Assembly (NCBI RefSeq): GCF_026625985.1
Contig: NZ_CP113116.1
Span: 1,426,001-1,490,000 of the forward strand
Direction: 5' to 3'
Length of the DNA stretch: 64,000 nt
Source: Mycobacterium sp. Aquia_213
GTDB lineage: Bacteria > Actinomycetota > Actinomycetes > Mycobacteriales > Mycobacteriaceae
Part shown: in pieces, positions 38,748 to 47,188 of the stretch
Layout of the letters: each line of letters starts with the position of its first letter
How positions within the stretch are numbered: the first letter of the stretch is position 1
Notes under the pieces: model-generated
Told to the model about the DNA's origin: nothing
Database searches by the model: none
Seen by the model: the letters and a program-made list of their open reading frames with translations, nothing else
Program-made: the position numbers and the translations under genes

Positions 38748-39464
38748 ATGAGCGAACACAAGGCATCACGCGGCTGGACGGGCACGGTGCTCAAGCTGAT
38801 GGGCGCCGGGGACTATCGGCTGACGGTCACCGGACGGCACCAGGTCGGCCGGCACTACCTGCAGCTGAACTTCGACGCCGGCGGAATGCTCGCCGCCCAC
38901 CCGGTGCATCCGACGATGTGGATCCGCATGTGGTTCGCCTACGGTGACAAGCTGCACCAGCGCGGCTACACGTTGGTCGACCCCGACCCGGTCGCGGACA
39001 CGGTGAGCATCGAATTCGCGCTGCACGACGGCGTCGCGTCGCAGTGGGCGCGCGCGGCCCAGCCCGGCGACACCATCGAGGCGACGGTGCTGGGCAGCAA
39101 GTTCGCCATTCCCGAACCGGCACCGGCCGGATACGTCATCGTCGGGGACAGCGCCTCACTGCCGGCCATCAACTCCTTGCTCGCCTCGATCGGCGACGCC
39201 CCGGCCCAGGTGTTCCTGGAGGCCGGCTACGACGACGACAAAGACCTGCCGGTGGTGGTCGGCCCCGACATCACCTGGGTGGACCGCAAGGACGCCGGTC
39301 AGGGCTTGCTGGAGGCGGTGCGGTCGGCGGCCTTTGACGCCGGTGACCACTTCGGCTGGGTGGCCTGCGACAACCGCACCACCCGCTCGATTGCCAAGAC
39401 GTTGCGGGAGGACTTCGGAATCCCACGCAAATCCATTAAGGCGCAAGCCTATTGGGTGGCCTGA
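38748..39464 (+). CDS. Siderophore-interacting protein, FAD-dependent ferric-siderophore reductase
   Basis: A 238-residue protein of the SIP/ViuB family. An FAD-binding beta-barrel occupies about residues 8-115 (residues RHYLQLNF... and GDTIEATVLGSKF). The NAD(P)H-domain ends in the family hallmark RSIAKTLREDFGIPRKSIKAQAYW. It releases iron from imported siderophore by reduction in the cytoplasm. Its iron box upstream agrees with this. It is transcribed on its own between the acyltransferase and a convergent TetR gene, a position I do not recall occupied in M. tuberculosis. The start is ATG 38748 after GGGGAG. Confidence 0.92.
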   Translation: MSEHKASRGWTGTVLKLMGAGDYRLTVTGRHQVGRHYLQLNFDAGGMLAAHPVHPTMWIRMWFAYGDKLHQRGYTLVDPDPVADTVSIEFALHDGVASQWARAAQPGDTIEATVLGSKFAIPEPAPAGYVIVGDSASLPAINSLLASIGDAPAQVFLEAGYDDDKDLPVVVGPDITWVDRKDAGQGLLEAVRSAAFDAGDHFGWVACDNRTTRSIAKTLREDFGIPRKSIKAQAYWVA

Positions 39465-39489
39465 TTACGAAGAGGGGGATGGCTGCCAG

Positions 39490-40071
39490 CTAGCGGCGGG
39501 CGCTTGCCGGGGCGATGATCGGGACGACAAATTCCTCGATCATCGCCCGCTCCTCGTCTTCGTCGCGGCCGGGATAGGTCAGCAGCGAGACGATCACCCG
39601 GACCGCCCAGCGGGCGCGGCGTTCGATGACGGCGGGATCGTCGGGCCCCAGCGAATGCAGAAACGCCGCCGCCAGGGCCGCGATCACGTCGGATTGTCCG
39701 GCCAACTCGCCGCCGACCGGCGGGCGGGTGGTGGCAAACCACGACGCGAGTGCGGGGCTCTCGCGAACCATCCGCAGCGTGACGAGGATGCTCACCACCA
39801 GCTTTTCGCGGGGGTGCTCGATGCCGCCGGTCCGCGCGATGATGTCGCGGCCCAGGCGGTGCGTCTCGCGGTGGATGTACGCGGTTCGCAGCGCCTCGCG
39901 GTTTTCGAAGTACCGGTACAGCGTCGCGCGCGAACAGCCTGCGGCCCTGGCAATCTCGTTCATGCCGATCGAATCCGAGTCGCGCGCGGTGTAGAGCTGC
40001 CCGGCTGCGTCGAGGATGCGGTCTACCGCCGCTTCGCTGCGGCTCGAGGCGAGCCAGTCGTTACCGGGCAT
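39490..40071 (-). CDS. TetR-family regulator adjoining cyp130 (Rv1255c-type)
   Basis: A 193-residue regulator with an N-terminal helix-turn-helix (about residues 15-60, GMNEIARAAGCSRATLYRYFENREAL) and a ligand-binding helical domain. Its start (ATG 40071) shares one base with the cyp130 stop (TGATG), so both are on one transcript starting upstream of cyp130. It probably controls cyp130 in response to a small ligand. Orthologue of Rv1255c. Confidence 0.92.
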   Translation of the reverse strand: MPGNDWLASSRSEAAVDRILDAAGQLYTARDSDSIGMNEIARAAGCSRATLYRYFENREALRTAYIHRETHRLGRDIIARTGGIEHPREKLVVSILVTLRMVRESPALASWFATTRPPVGGELAGQSDVIAALAAAFLHSLGPDDPAVIERRARWAVRVIVSLLTYPGRDEDEERAMIEEFVVPIIAPASARR

Positions 40072-41312
40072 CAGGACTTCACGGTGATCGGCACCGACAC
40101 CGGACGCCGCACGTAGCTACCGCCGGCCCACACGACCGAATTCTCGTCGACGTCGAAGTCCGGGCAGCGGGCCAGCAGTTCGGTCAGCGCGACCCGGGAT
40201 TGCATCCTGGCTGCCGCCGCACCCAGGCAGTGATGGGCGCCGTGGCTGAAGGTCAGGATGTTGCGCGGGCAGCGGGTGACGTCGAGCTCGCCGGCGTCCG
40301 GCCCGTATTGACGTTCGTCGCGGTTGGCAGACCCGTACAGCAGCAGCACCCGGCGATCGGCCGGGACCGTGGTGTCGCCGATCGTCACGTCGCGGGTGAC
40401 CGTGCGCGCCAAACCCTGCGCCGGAGCGGTCAGCCGCAACAGCTCCTCGACCGCGTCGGCGATCAGTTCGGGCTTGTCCACCAACAACTCTCGCTGGTCG
40501 GGCCGCTGGTGCAGCAGCGGCATCGACCCGCCGAGCATCCCGGTCACCGTGTCGTTGCCGCCGGTGACCATCGTGAAGGTGAATGCCAGGATCGACAGCG
40601 TGCCGGAGATGTCTCCGTCGGCGCCGACTCCCGCGGCGACCAGGTGGGAGATGGTGTCGTCCTCCGGCTCGGTCCGGCGCCGCTCGATCAGCCCGGTGAA
40701 GTAGGCCATCATGGATCCGACCGCGTCGCCGACGGTCCCCAGCGCGCCCGCAACGCCGCCGTCGGCGGTGTTGGCCGCAACGATGGCCTGCGTCCAGCCG
40801 TCGAATTGGGCCCAATCCTCTTCGGGCACACCGAGATAATGCGCGACCACCATCGACGGCAGCGGTTTGAACAGCTCCGCGACGATGTCGCCGCCGCCGC
40901 GGGCGCGCAACCCCTCGATGCGCTCCACGACGAACTGGCGAACCTTTGGTTCCACCGCCTCGACCTGTCGGGGGGTGAACCCGCGCGACACCAGCTTGCG
41001 AAACTCGGTGTGTACGGGCGGATCTTGCATCACGAACGGCGGGTTATCTTGCAGCCCAATCATTTCCAGGTCGCCGTAGTTGACCGTCAGGCCCTGCGCC
41101 GAGGAGAACGTCTCGTGGTCGCGGGCCGCCGACCACACATCCGCGTGCCGGGACAGCACGTAGTAATCCTGCTCGGGATGCTTCGGCGGAACGACGTGGT
41201 GCACCGGATCGTGGTCGCGCAACGCGCGGTACATCGGCCACGGATTCGGCCAGGTGTCCGCATTGGCCAGCTCGAACATGACCGGTGGGTTGTGAGACAT
41301 AACCGCAGTCAT
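40071..41312 (-). CDS. cyp130: Cytochrome P450 CYP130
   Basis: A 413-residue soluble bacterial P450. The heme-binding loop FSHGAHHCLG carries the thiolate ligand Cys362. The I-helix shows TGGNDT with the oxygen-activating Thr, and the ExxR pair is in EELLRL. It is highly similar to M. tuberculosis CYP130 (Rv1256c), which binds azoles; the natural substrate is unclear. Start ATG 41312 is directly preceded, after 6 nt, by a -10 element, suggesting a leaderless message (see promoter). It needs a ferredoxin and reductase encoded elsewhere. Confidence 0.95.
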   Translation of the reverse strand: MTAVMSHNPPVMFELANADTWPNPWPMYRALRDHDPVHHVVPPKHPEQDYYVLSRHADVWSAARDHETFSSAQGLTVNYGDLEMIGLQDNPPFVMQDPPVHTEFRKLVSRGFTPRQVEAVEPKVRQFVVERIEGLRARGGGDIVAELFKPLPSMVVAHYLGVPEEDWAQFDGWTQAIVAANTADGGVAGALGTVGDAVGSMMAYFTGLIERRRTEPEDDTISHLVAAGVGADGDISGTLSILAFTFTMVTGGNDTVTGMLGGSMPLLHQRPDQRELLVDKPELIADAVEELLRLTAPAQGLARTVTRDVTIGDTTVPADRRVLLLYGSANRDERQYGPDAGELDVTRCPRNILTFSHGAHHCLGAAAARMQSRVALTELLARCPDFDVDENSVVWAGGSYVRRPVSVPITVKS

Positions 41313-41318
41313 GTCTCA

Positions 41319-41347
41319 TTCGTACGACAATGGCAGGCAGATGTCAA
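41319..41347 (-). promoter_or_regulatory. SigA-type promoter of cyp130-TetR, leaderless
   Basis: On the minus strand TTGACA (41347-41342) is separated by exactly 17 bp from TACGAA (41324-41319). The cyp130 ATG begins 6 nt after the -10 hexamer, about where transcription should start. A TCGTACGA palindrome (41320-41327) overlaps the -10 and could be the TetR operator. Confidence 0.6.
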
Positions 41348-41360
41348 CCGTCGGCCGCGC

Positions 41361-41418
41361 TCGAGTGTGCATCCAGGTCGACGTCGATGCACAAACACCG
41401 CCCTGAGCGCACACTCAA
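41361..41418. repeat. Dispersed intergenic repeat, copy B (about 58 bp)
   Basis: Begins TCGAGTGTGCATCCA and ends GAGCGCACACTCAA, matching the repeat at 18311-18368 in ends, length and part of the interior. It lies between the cyp130 promoter and the stop of the upstream oxidase gene. Confidence 0.65.
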
Positions 41419-41442
41419 CGGCCCAGGCAGAGGCGCGAGAAA

Positions 41443-42822
41443 CTAGATCGCCGCGCCGGGGTTGAGGATCCCCAACGGGTCCAATGCCTGCTTGATGCGC
41501 TGAGTCAGCGCCATCACCTCCGGCCCGAGGTAGCCGTCCAGCCAGGGCCGCTTCAGCCGGCCCACCCCGTGCTCGCCGGTGATCGTGCCGCCCAATCCGA
41601 CGGCCAGATCCATGATTTCGCCGAACGCGACCTGGGCGCGCTTCGCCATCGCGGGATCCGCAGGGTCGTACACGATCAGCGGATGCGTGTTGCCGTCGCC
41701 GGCGTGGGCGATCACCGAGATCATCAGGTCGCGTTCCGCGGCGATGCGCGCAATCCCGGTCACCAGCTTGCCCAGCGCCGGAAGCGGCACCCCGACGTCT
41801 TCGAGCAGCAGCGATCCCTTGGCCTCGACGGCCGGGATGCAGAACCGGCGCGCGGCGACGAACGCCTCGCCCTCGTCCGGGTCGTCGGTGGTGAAAACAT
41901 CCGTTGCATTATTTTCGGCGAATATCGCCGCGATCAGTTCGGCGTCCTCACCGCTGGCGCGGCCGCGTTCATCGGAGCCGGCCACCAGCATCGCGGCGGC
42001 CCCGCGATCGAGGTCCATGCGCAGGATGTCCTCGACGGCATTGATCGCCACCGAATCCATGAACTCCAGCATTGCGGGCCGCAGCCGTGACGCGACCCCC
42101 AGCACCGCGTCGACAGCCGACTCGACCGAGGCGAAGCTGGCCACCACGACGCTCGACGTGTTCTGCGCGGGCAGCAGCCGCAGCGTCACTTCCGTGACGA
42201 CGCCCAGCGTGCCTTCGCTGCCGACGAACAGCTTGGTCAGCGAAAGCCCCGCCACGTCCTTCAACCGAGGACCGCCCAGCCGCACCGCGGTGCCGTCGGC
42301 CAGCACCACCTGCATGCCCAGCACGTAATCGGTGGTAACGCCGTACTTCACGCAGCACAAGCCCCCGGCGTTGGTGGCGATATTGCCGCCGATGCTGCAG
42401 ATTTCGTACGACGACGGGTCCGGCGGGTACCACAGGCCGTATCCGGCGACGGCCTTCTTCACCTCGGCGTTGAGCAGGCCGGGCTGGCATACCGCGGTCC
42501 GGGTGACCGGGTCGACGATGATGTCGCGCATCTTCTCCGTCGACAACACGATCCCGTCGGCCAGCGCCGTCGCCCCGCCCGATAAGCCGGTGCCGGCCCC
42601 CCGGGGCACGACGGGCACCCGGTGGGCGGTGGCCCAGCGCAGCACCTTCTGCACGTCTTCGGTGCAGCGCGGCCGGACCACGGCCAGCGGTGTGCCCGCC
42701 GACGGGTCGAAGGCGCGGTCGTGTCGGTAGCCGTCGGTGATGGTCGGGTCGGTGACCACCATCCCGTCCGGCAGGTCGGCGATCAGGCCGGCCAGCATGT
42801 CTGCATTGACTGTGGCGCTCAC
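41443..42822 (-). CDS. FAD-linked oxidase, GlcD type (Rv1257c-type)
   Basis: A 459-residue flavoenzyme of the glycolate/D-lactate dehydrogenase family. The PCMH FAD-binding domain includes VVPRGAGTGLSGGA (about residues 70-83) and SIGGNIATNAGGLCCVKYG (about 134-152). The C-terminal cap ends with the family signature TITGEHGVGRLKRPWL. It probably oxidises a 2-hydroxy acid, with electrons passed to the chain. The start is GTG 42822, 9 nt after the tap stop, so it is probably in the same transcription unit. Orthologue of Rv1257c. Confidence 0.9.
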   Translation of the reverse strand: MSATVNADMLAGLIADLPDGMVVTDPTITDGYRHDRAFDPSAGTPLAVVRPRCTEDVQKVLRWATAHRVPVVPRGAGTGLSGGATALADGIVLSTEKMRDIIVDPVTRTAVCQPGLLNAEVKKAVAGYGLWYPPDPSSYEICSIGGNIATNAGGLCCVKYGVTTDYVLGMQVVLADGTAVRLGGPRLKDVAGLSLTKLFVGSEGTLGVVTEVTLRLLPAQNTSSVVVASFASVESAVDAVLGVASRLRPAMLEFMDSVAINAVEDILRMDLDRGAAAMLVAGSDERGRASGEDAELIAAIFAENNATDVFTTDDPDEGEAFVAARRFCIPAVEAKGSLLLEDVGVPLPALGKLVTGIARIAAERDLMISVIAHAGDGNTHPLIVYDPADPAMAKRAQVAFGEIMDLAVGLGGTITGEHGVGRLKRPWLDGYLGPEVMALTQRIKQALDPLGILNPGAAI

Positions 42823-42831
42823 GTGCCGATT

Positions 42832-44079
42832 TTACGGCGCGGAATCCTCAGCAAACTCCGGCGCGCGATCGAGTTCGCGCAGCGACGGCAGCGCGCACGC
42901 GATCAGGCCGACCACAATGATGGGCACCGCCAACGTCAAAAACGTCACCCGCAGCCCGGCGGTATCGGCCAGGGGACCGGCCACCAGCAAGCCCAACGGG
43001 CCCGCGGCGTACATCAACCCCGTCATCACCCCGACCACTCGGCCGCGCAGCTGGTGCGGGGTCCGGGTCTGCATCACGTGGTTGTAGATCGGCTGAATGG
43101 GCCCGTAGACCAAGCCGGTCACCCCGCACAGCACCAGGATCACCGGCAACGGCGGTAGGAACGCGATGCCGACCGACGCGGCACCGAAGGTCAGGGTCGC
43201 GATCAGCAAGGCCGTGCGCCGTCGCACGTATTTCGACAGCACGGCATAGCCGAGCGCGCCCACCACACCGCCGACCCCGAGCGCCGCCAACGCCCAGCCC
43301 AGCTGCGCGGGTTGCTGACGGTCGCTGAAGTATTTGGGAAACAGCACGCTTTCCATCGGCAGATACAGCGCGGTGACGACCAGGTCGATCAAGCCGAGGG
43401 TCCGCAGCACCCGCAGGTTCCAGACAAATCGCAGGCCTTCGGCGACCCCGGACACCAGCCCGTCGGGCCGGGCCGTGTGGTGCGGCTTGCCGGTGCCCTC
43501 GAGTCGCAGCGCCCCAATTGCGATGAACGACAACCCAAAACAACCCGCGGTGATCCACATCGTGTTGACGCCGCCGACCGTGGCGATCATCAAACCGCCG
43601 ATACCCGGGCCCACGATGTATGCGAGGTTGAGAATCGCTTCGTAAACGCTGTTGGTGCGGTCCAGCGACCAGTCGGCGCGGGCGGCGGCCTCGGGCAGCA
43701 TCGACTGGCGTGCCGTCGTCCCGGCCGGGTCGAAAGCGGCCGAAAAGAATGCCAGCGCGGCCAGCTCGGCGACGTTGATCGCGTTGGCGCCGAATAGCCA
43801 GGCGATCAGCGGCACCGCCGCCACTGCCGTGCCGGACAGCGAATCGGACACCAGCGAAACAAGGCGGCGCCCGAAGAAGTCGACCGCGGTGCCGGCGACC
43901 AGCGTGGATCCCACCAGCGGCAGCGTCATGGCTACGGCCACGATCGACGCGTCGCCGGCGCTGCCCCGGTGCTGCAACGCCAGCCAGGGGAAAGCGACCA
44001 ATGAAATGCCGGTACCCGCGGTCGCCACCAGCGTGGCGAACAGGATCAGAATTGCCGGACCGCGGCTGGAATGTGTCAT
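42832..44079 (-). CDS. tap: MFS multidrug efflux pump Tap (Rv1258c-type)
   Basis: A 415-residue transporter with twelve hydrophobic helices, a loop A motif variant (VDFFGRRLVSLVSDSLSG) and strong similarity to M. tuberculosis Tap, which exports tetracycline, aminoglycosides, spectinomycin and other drugs. In that species it belongs to the WhiB7 regulon. The upstream region here carries a WhiB7-like promoter (separate entry). It heads a probable two-gene unit with the oxidase. The start is ATG 44079. Confidence 0.88.
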   Translation of the reverse strand: MTHSSRGPAILILFATLVATAGTGISLVAFPWLALQHRGSAGDASIVAVAMTLPLVGSTLVAGTAVDFFGRRLVSLVSDSLSGTAVAAVPLIAWLFGANAINVAELAALAFFSAAFDPAGTTARQSMLPEAAARADWSLDRTNSVYEAILNLAYIVGPGIGGLMIATVGGVNTMWITAGCFGLSFIAIGALRLEGTGKPHHTARPDGLVSGVAEGLRFVWNLRVLRTLGLIDLVVTALYLPMESVLFPKYFSDRQQPAQLGWALAALGVGGVVGALGYAVLSKYVRRRTALLIATLTFGAASVGIAFLPPLPVILVLCGVTGLVYGPIQPIYNHVMQTRTPHQLRGRVVGVMTGLMYAAGPLGLLVAGPLADTAGLRVTFLTLAVPIIVVGLIACALPSLRELDRAPEFAEDSAP

Positions 44080-44094
44080 AAATATCGCCGGGAG

Positions 44095-44132
44095 AATCTA
44101 ACCGCAAAGCTTTCGCGGGAGCCACCGAATTT
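44095..44132 (-). promoter_or_regulatory. WhiB7-like promoter of tap
   Basis: Read on the minus strand, an AT-rich AAATT (44132-44128) lies directly upstream of a CGGTGGC -35 region. After 18 bp a TAGATT -10 follows (44100-44095), giving a leader of only about 10 nt. WhiB7-controlled promoters have such an AT patch next to the -35. A palindrome AAAGCTTT lies in the spacer. Confidence 0.5.
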
Positions 44133-44151
44133 CGTGGTCACCAGCGGCTGA

Positions 44152-44988
44152 ATGCAGGATGTTCATGTGCTTGTTCATCCGAATACCGGATTGGCATTCG
44201 ATTCGCCGGTCGAGCCCGGCTCCGGATGGCCCGGCGATCCGGCCACACCGCTCACGCCGCGGGCCGCCGACGCGGCGCGGGTTCGGGCGCTGGCCGGTGC
44301 GGTCGGTTCGATTCCGGAATTGGACGCCGCGGTCAGCGTTTGTCGTGCCTGCCCGCGGCTGGTCACCTGGCGTGAGGATGTTGCGGTGGCCAAACGGCGG
44401 GCATTTGCCGACCAGCCGTATTGGGGGCGGCCGGTGCCGGGCTGGGGATCGCAGCGGCCGCGAATCTTCATCGTCGGGTTGGCGCCGGCCGCGCACGGCG
44501 CCAACCGGACCGGGCGGATGTTCACCGGCGACCGGTCCGGCGACCAGCTGTACGCCGCCCTGTACCGGGCCGGACTGGTGAACCAGCCGATCAGCGTGGA
44601 CGCCGCAGACGGGTTGCAGACCAAGCAGATTCGGATCTCCGCGCCGGTGCGCTGTGCGCCGCCGGCCAATGCCCCGACCCCGGTCGAGCGGGACACCTGC
44701 TGGCCCTGGCTGGAAGCCGAATGGCGGTTGGTGTCCGAGCATGTCCGCACAGTCGTGGCCTTGGGCGGGTTCGGCTGGCAGATCGCGCTGCGGCTGCCGG
44801 GCGCTACCGCGGTGCGAGGAACGCCCAAGCCGCGGTTCGGCCATGGCGCCGTCGCGGAGTTGTCGTCGGGCGTGCGACTGCTGGGGTGCTACCACCCCAG
44901 CCAGCAAAACATGTTCACCGGTAGGCTCACTCCGGCAATGCTTGACGACATCTTTATTGAAGCCAAGAAGCTGGCAGGGATTAAGTGA
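44152..44988 (+). CDS. udgB: Type 5 uracil-DNA glycosylase UdgB (Fe-S)
   Basis: A 278-residue family 5 uracil-DNA glycosylase. Four cysteines, Cys64, Cys67, Cys168 and Cys183, are placed to bind the 4Fe-4S cluster. The active-site motif GLAPAAHGANRTGRMFTGD lies at about 109-127 and the DNA-intercalation motif CYHPSQQN near 255. It removes uracil and deaminated purines in base excision repair. ATG 44152 is used; GTG 44167 would remove five residues. It overlaps the next gene (GTGA). Orthologue of Rv1259. Confidence 0.93.
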   Translation: MQDVHVLVHPNTGLAFDSPVEPGSGWPGDPATPLTPRAADAARVRALAGAVGSIPELDAAVSVCRACPRLVTWREDVAVAKRRAFADQPYWGRPVPGWGSQRPRIFIVGLAPAAHGANRTGRMFTGDRSGDQLYAALYRAGLVNQPISVDAADGLQTKQIRISAPVRCAPPANAPTPVERDTCWPWLEAEWRLVSEHVRTVVALGGFGWQIALRLPGATAVRGTPKPRFGHGAVAELSSGVRLLGCYHPSQQNMFTGRLTPAMLDDIFIEAKKLAGIK

Positions 44989-46115
44989 CCGAGGTATTGA
45001 TTTCCGGGGCCAGCGTCGCCGGTACAACGTTGGCGTATTGGCTTGGACAGCATGGCTATTCGGTGACGGTCGTGGAGACGCACCAAGGGCTGCGCCCGGG
45101 CGGGCAGGCGATCGATGTGCGGGGTCCGGCGCTGACGGTGCTGGACCGCATGGGTCTGCTGGCCGCCGCCGCGGACCGCAAGACGGGCATTCGCGGCTCT
45201 TCGGTCGTCGACCGCGACGGCAACGAGCTGTCCCGCGACACCGAATCGACGCCCACCGGCGGTCCGATCGACAACCCCGACATCGAGCTGCTGCGCGACG
45301 ACTTGGTCGAGTTGCTTTACCAGGCAACCCTGCCCGCGACCGAATACCTGTTCAACGACAGCGTCGCCACGGTGGTGAACCGCGGCACCGCCGTCGATGT
45401 GACCTTTGAACGTTCGCCCGCGCGCAGCTTCGACCTGCTGATCGGCGCCGACGGCCTGCACTCCAACGTGCGCCGACTGGTTTTCGGTCCCGAGGAGCGG
45501 TTCATCAAGCGGCTGGGGACACACGCCGCGATCTTCACCGTGCCCAACTTCCTGGATCTGGACTTCTGGCAGATGTGGCACTACGGGGACGCCACGATGG
45601 CCGGGGTCTACAGCGCCCGCAACAACACCGAGGCGCGCGCCATGTTGGGCTTCATGGACACCGAGTTGCGTATCGACTACCGCGACATCGAAGGGCAATT
45701 CGCCGAGGTGGAGCAGCGGATGTCCGGCGACGGCTGGGTGCGCCCGCAACTGCTGAAGTTCATGCGCGACGCGCCGGACTTCTACTTCGACGAGATGGCG
45801 CAGATCGTGATGGATCACTGGTCGATCGGCCGGGTGGCGCTGGTGGGCGACGCCGCCTACTGTTGCTCGCCGCTGTCGGGCCAGGGGACCAGTGTCGCGC
45901 TGCTGGGCGCCTACATCCTGGCCGGCGAGCTCAAGCGAGTCACCCAAGGCAACTGGGTCGACCACGGGGTCGGCTTTACCAACTACTTCAAGCGCTTTCA
46001 CGGCTACACCGAACGCACCCAATTTCTGGCCACCGACAACATTCCCGGTGGTGCCCCGATATCGCAGGAGCAGTTCGAGGCGGTCGTGAATTCGATAACG
46101 CCAAGCAACTACTGA
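44985..46115 (+). CDS. FAD-dependent aromatic-type monooxygenase (Rv1260-type)
   Basis: A 376-residue flavoprotein hydroxylase of the PHBH/TetX fold. The N-terminal nucleotide motif is LISGASVAGTTLAYWL (residues 5-20), with DG motif LLIGADGLHSNVRR (about 148-161) and the second FAD motif ALVGDAAYCCSPLSGQGTSVAL (about 285-306). The substrate is unknown. The start is GTG 44985, overlapping the udgB stop. A second flavin enzyme follows on the same strand. Confidence 0.9.
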   Translation: MTEVLISGASVAGTTLAYWLGQHGYSVTVVETHQGLRPGGQAIDVRGPALTVLDRMGLLAAAADRKTGIRGSSVVDRDGNELSRDTESTPTGGPIDNPDIELLRDDLVELLYQATLPATEYLFNDSVATVVNRGTAVDVTFERSPARSFDLLIGADGLHSNVRRLVFGPEERFIKRLGTHAAIFTVPNFLDLDFWQMWHYGDATMAGVYSARNNTEARAMLGFMDTELRIDYRDIEGQFAEVEQRMSGDGWVRPQLLKFMRDAPDFYFDEMAQIVMDHWSIGRVALVGDAAYCCSPLSGQGTSVALLGAYILAGELKRVTQGNWVDHGVGFTNYFKRFHGYTERTQFLATDNIPGGAPISQEQFEAVVNSITPSNY

Positions 46116-46153
46116 CCGGGAACGAACACCGCGCCGAATGCGTTGAGGTCACC

Positions 46154-47185
46154 GTGCGTCTATCTGTCCTCGATCTCGTCCCGGTACGCACCGACCAGTC
46201 GACCGGCGACGCGCTGGCGGCCACCGTGGCGCTGGCGCAGACCGCCGACCGGCTGGGCTTTACCCGCTACTGGGTCGCCGAACACCACAACATGCCCTCG
46301 GTTGGCGCGACCAGCCCGCCGGTGCTGCTCGCCTATCTGGCCGCGCAGACGTCGCGCGTGCGACTGGGATCCGGCGGGGTCATGCTGCCCAACCACGCGC
46401 CGCTGGCCGTCGCCGAGCAGTTCGCCCTCTTGGAAGCCGCCGCCCCGGGCCGAATCGACCTGGGCATCGGCCGGGCGCCCGGCTCCGACCCGGTGACGTC
46501 CTACGCGTTGCGTGGCGCCCGCGACGATCGCGATATCGAGAACTTCCCCGAATACCTCGACGACGTGGCGGCATTGATGAGTGCGCGCGGCGTGCTGGTT
46601 CCGCTGCGCTCGGGCGATTACCGCCTCAAGGCCACCCCCGCCGCGGCCAGCGAACCACGCCTGTGGCTGCTGGGCTCGTCGATGTACTCGGCGCATTTGG
46701 CGGCGGCCAAGGGGCTGCCCTATGTATTCGCACATCACTTCTCCGGCAACGGAACCGAAGAGGCGCTCGAGGTCTACCGCACGCGATTTGTGCCGAGCAC
46801 GTTGACCGCCGAGCCCGTGACGTTCCTGACGGTGAACGCCGCGGTGGCCGAAACACGAGACGAGGCAACGGCATTGATGCTGCCCAACTTGCAGATGATG
46901 GCACGGCTGCGAACCGGGCAGCCGCTGGGCCCGGTCCCGCTGGTGGAGGAAGCCCAAGTGGCGGAACTGACGGCGGCCCAACAGCACATCGTCGACAGCG
47001 GGCTAGAGCGCGCCGTCCTCGGTACGCCGGCCGAGGCTGCCGACCAGTTGCGTGCGCTGGCCGAGCAGTTCGGGGTCGACGAGGTGATGGTGAACCCGGT
47101 CGCGTCGGCCCACCGCGGCACCGACCCCGCCAGTGCACCGGGGCGGGTGGCGACGCTGGAGCTGCTGGCTAAGGAATTGTTCTAG
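46154..47185 (+). CDS. LLM-class flavin-dependent oxidoreductase (luciferase-like)
   Basis: A 343-residue TIM-barrel monooxygenase of the bacterial-luciferase-like group (MsnO8-like). Typical segments are GFTRYWVAEHHNMPSVGATSP (residues 36-56), RIDLGIGRAPGSDP and a C-terminal GTPAEAADQLRALAEQFGVDEVMVNP. The cofactor is FMN or F420; sequence alone does not decide. The start is GTG 46154 behind GAGGT; the long upstream open frame is a shadow of the monooxygenase gene. It sits 38 nt after that gene, suggesting a shared transcript. I recall no equivalent at this position in M. tuberculosis. Confidence 0.87.
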   Translation: MRLSVLDLVPVRTDQSTGDALAATVALAQTADRLGFTRYWVAEHHNMPSVGATSPPVLLAYLAAQTSRVRLGSGGVMLPNHAPLAVAEQFALLEAAAPGRIDLGIGRAPGSDPVTSYALRGARDDRDIENFPEYLDDVAALMSARGVLVPLRSGDYRLKATPAAASEPRLWLLGSSMYSAHLAAAKGLPYVFAHHFSGNGTEEALEVYRTRFVPSTLTAEPVTFLTVNAAVAETRDEATALMLPNLQMMARLRTGQPLGPVPLVEEAQVAELTAAQQHIVDSGLERAVLGTPAEAADQLRALAEQFGVDEVMVNPVASAHRGTDPASAPGRVATLELLAKELF

Positions 47186-47188
47186 CGC

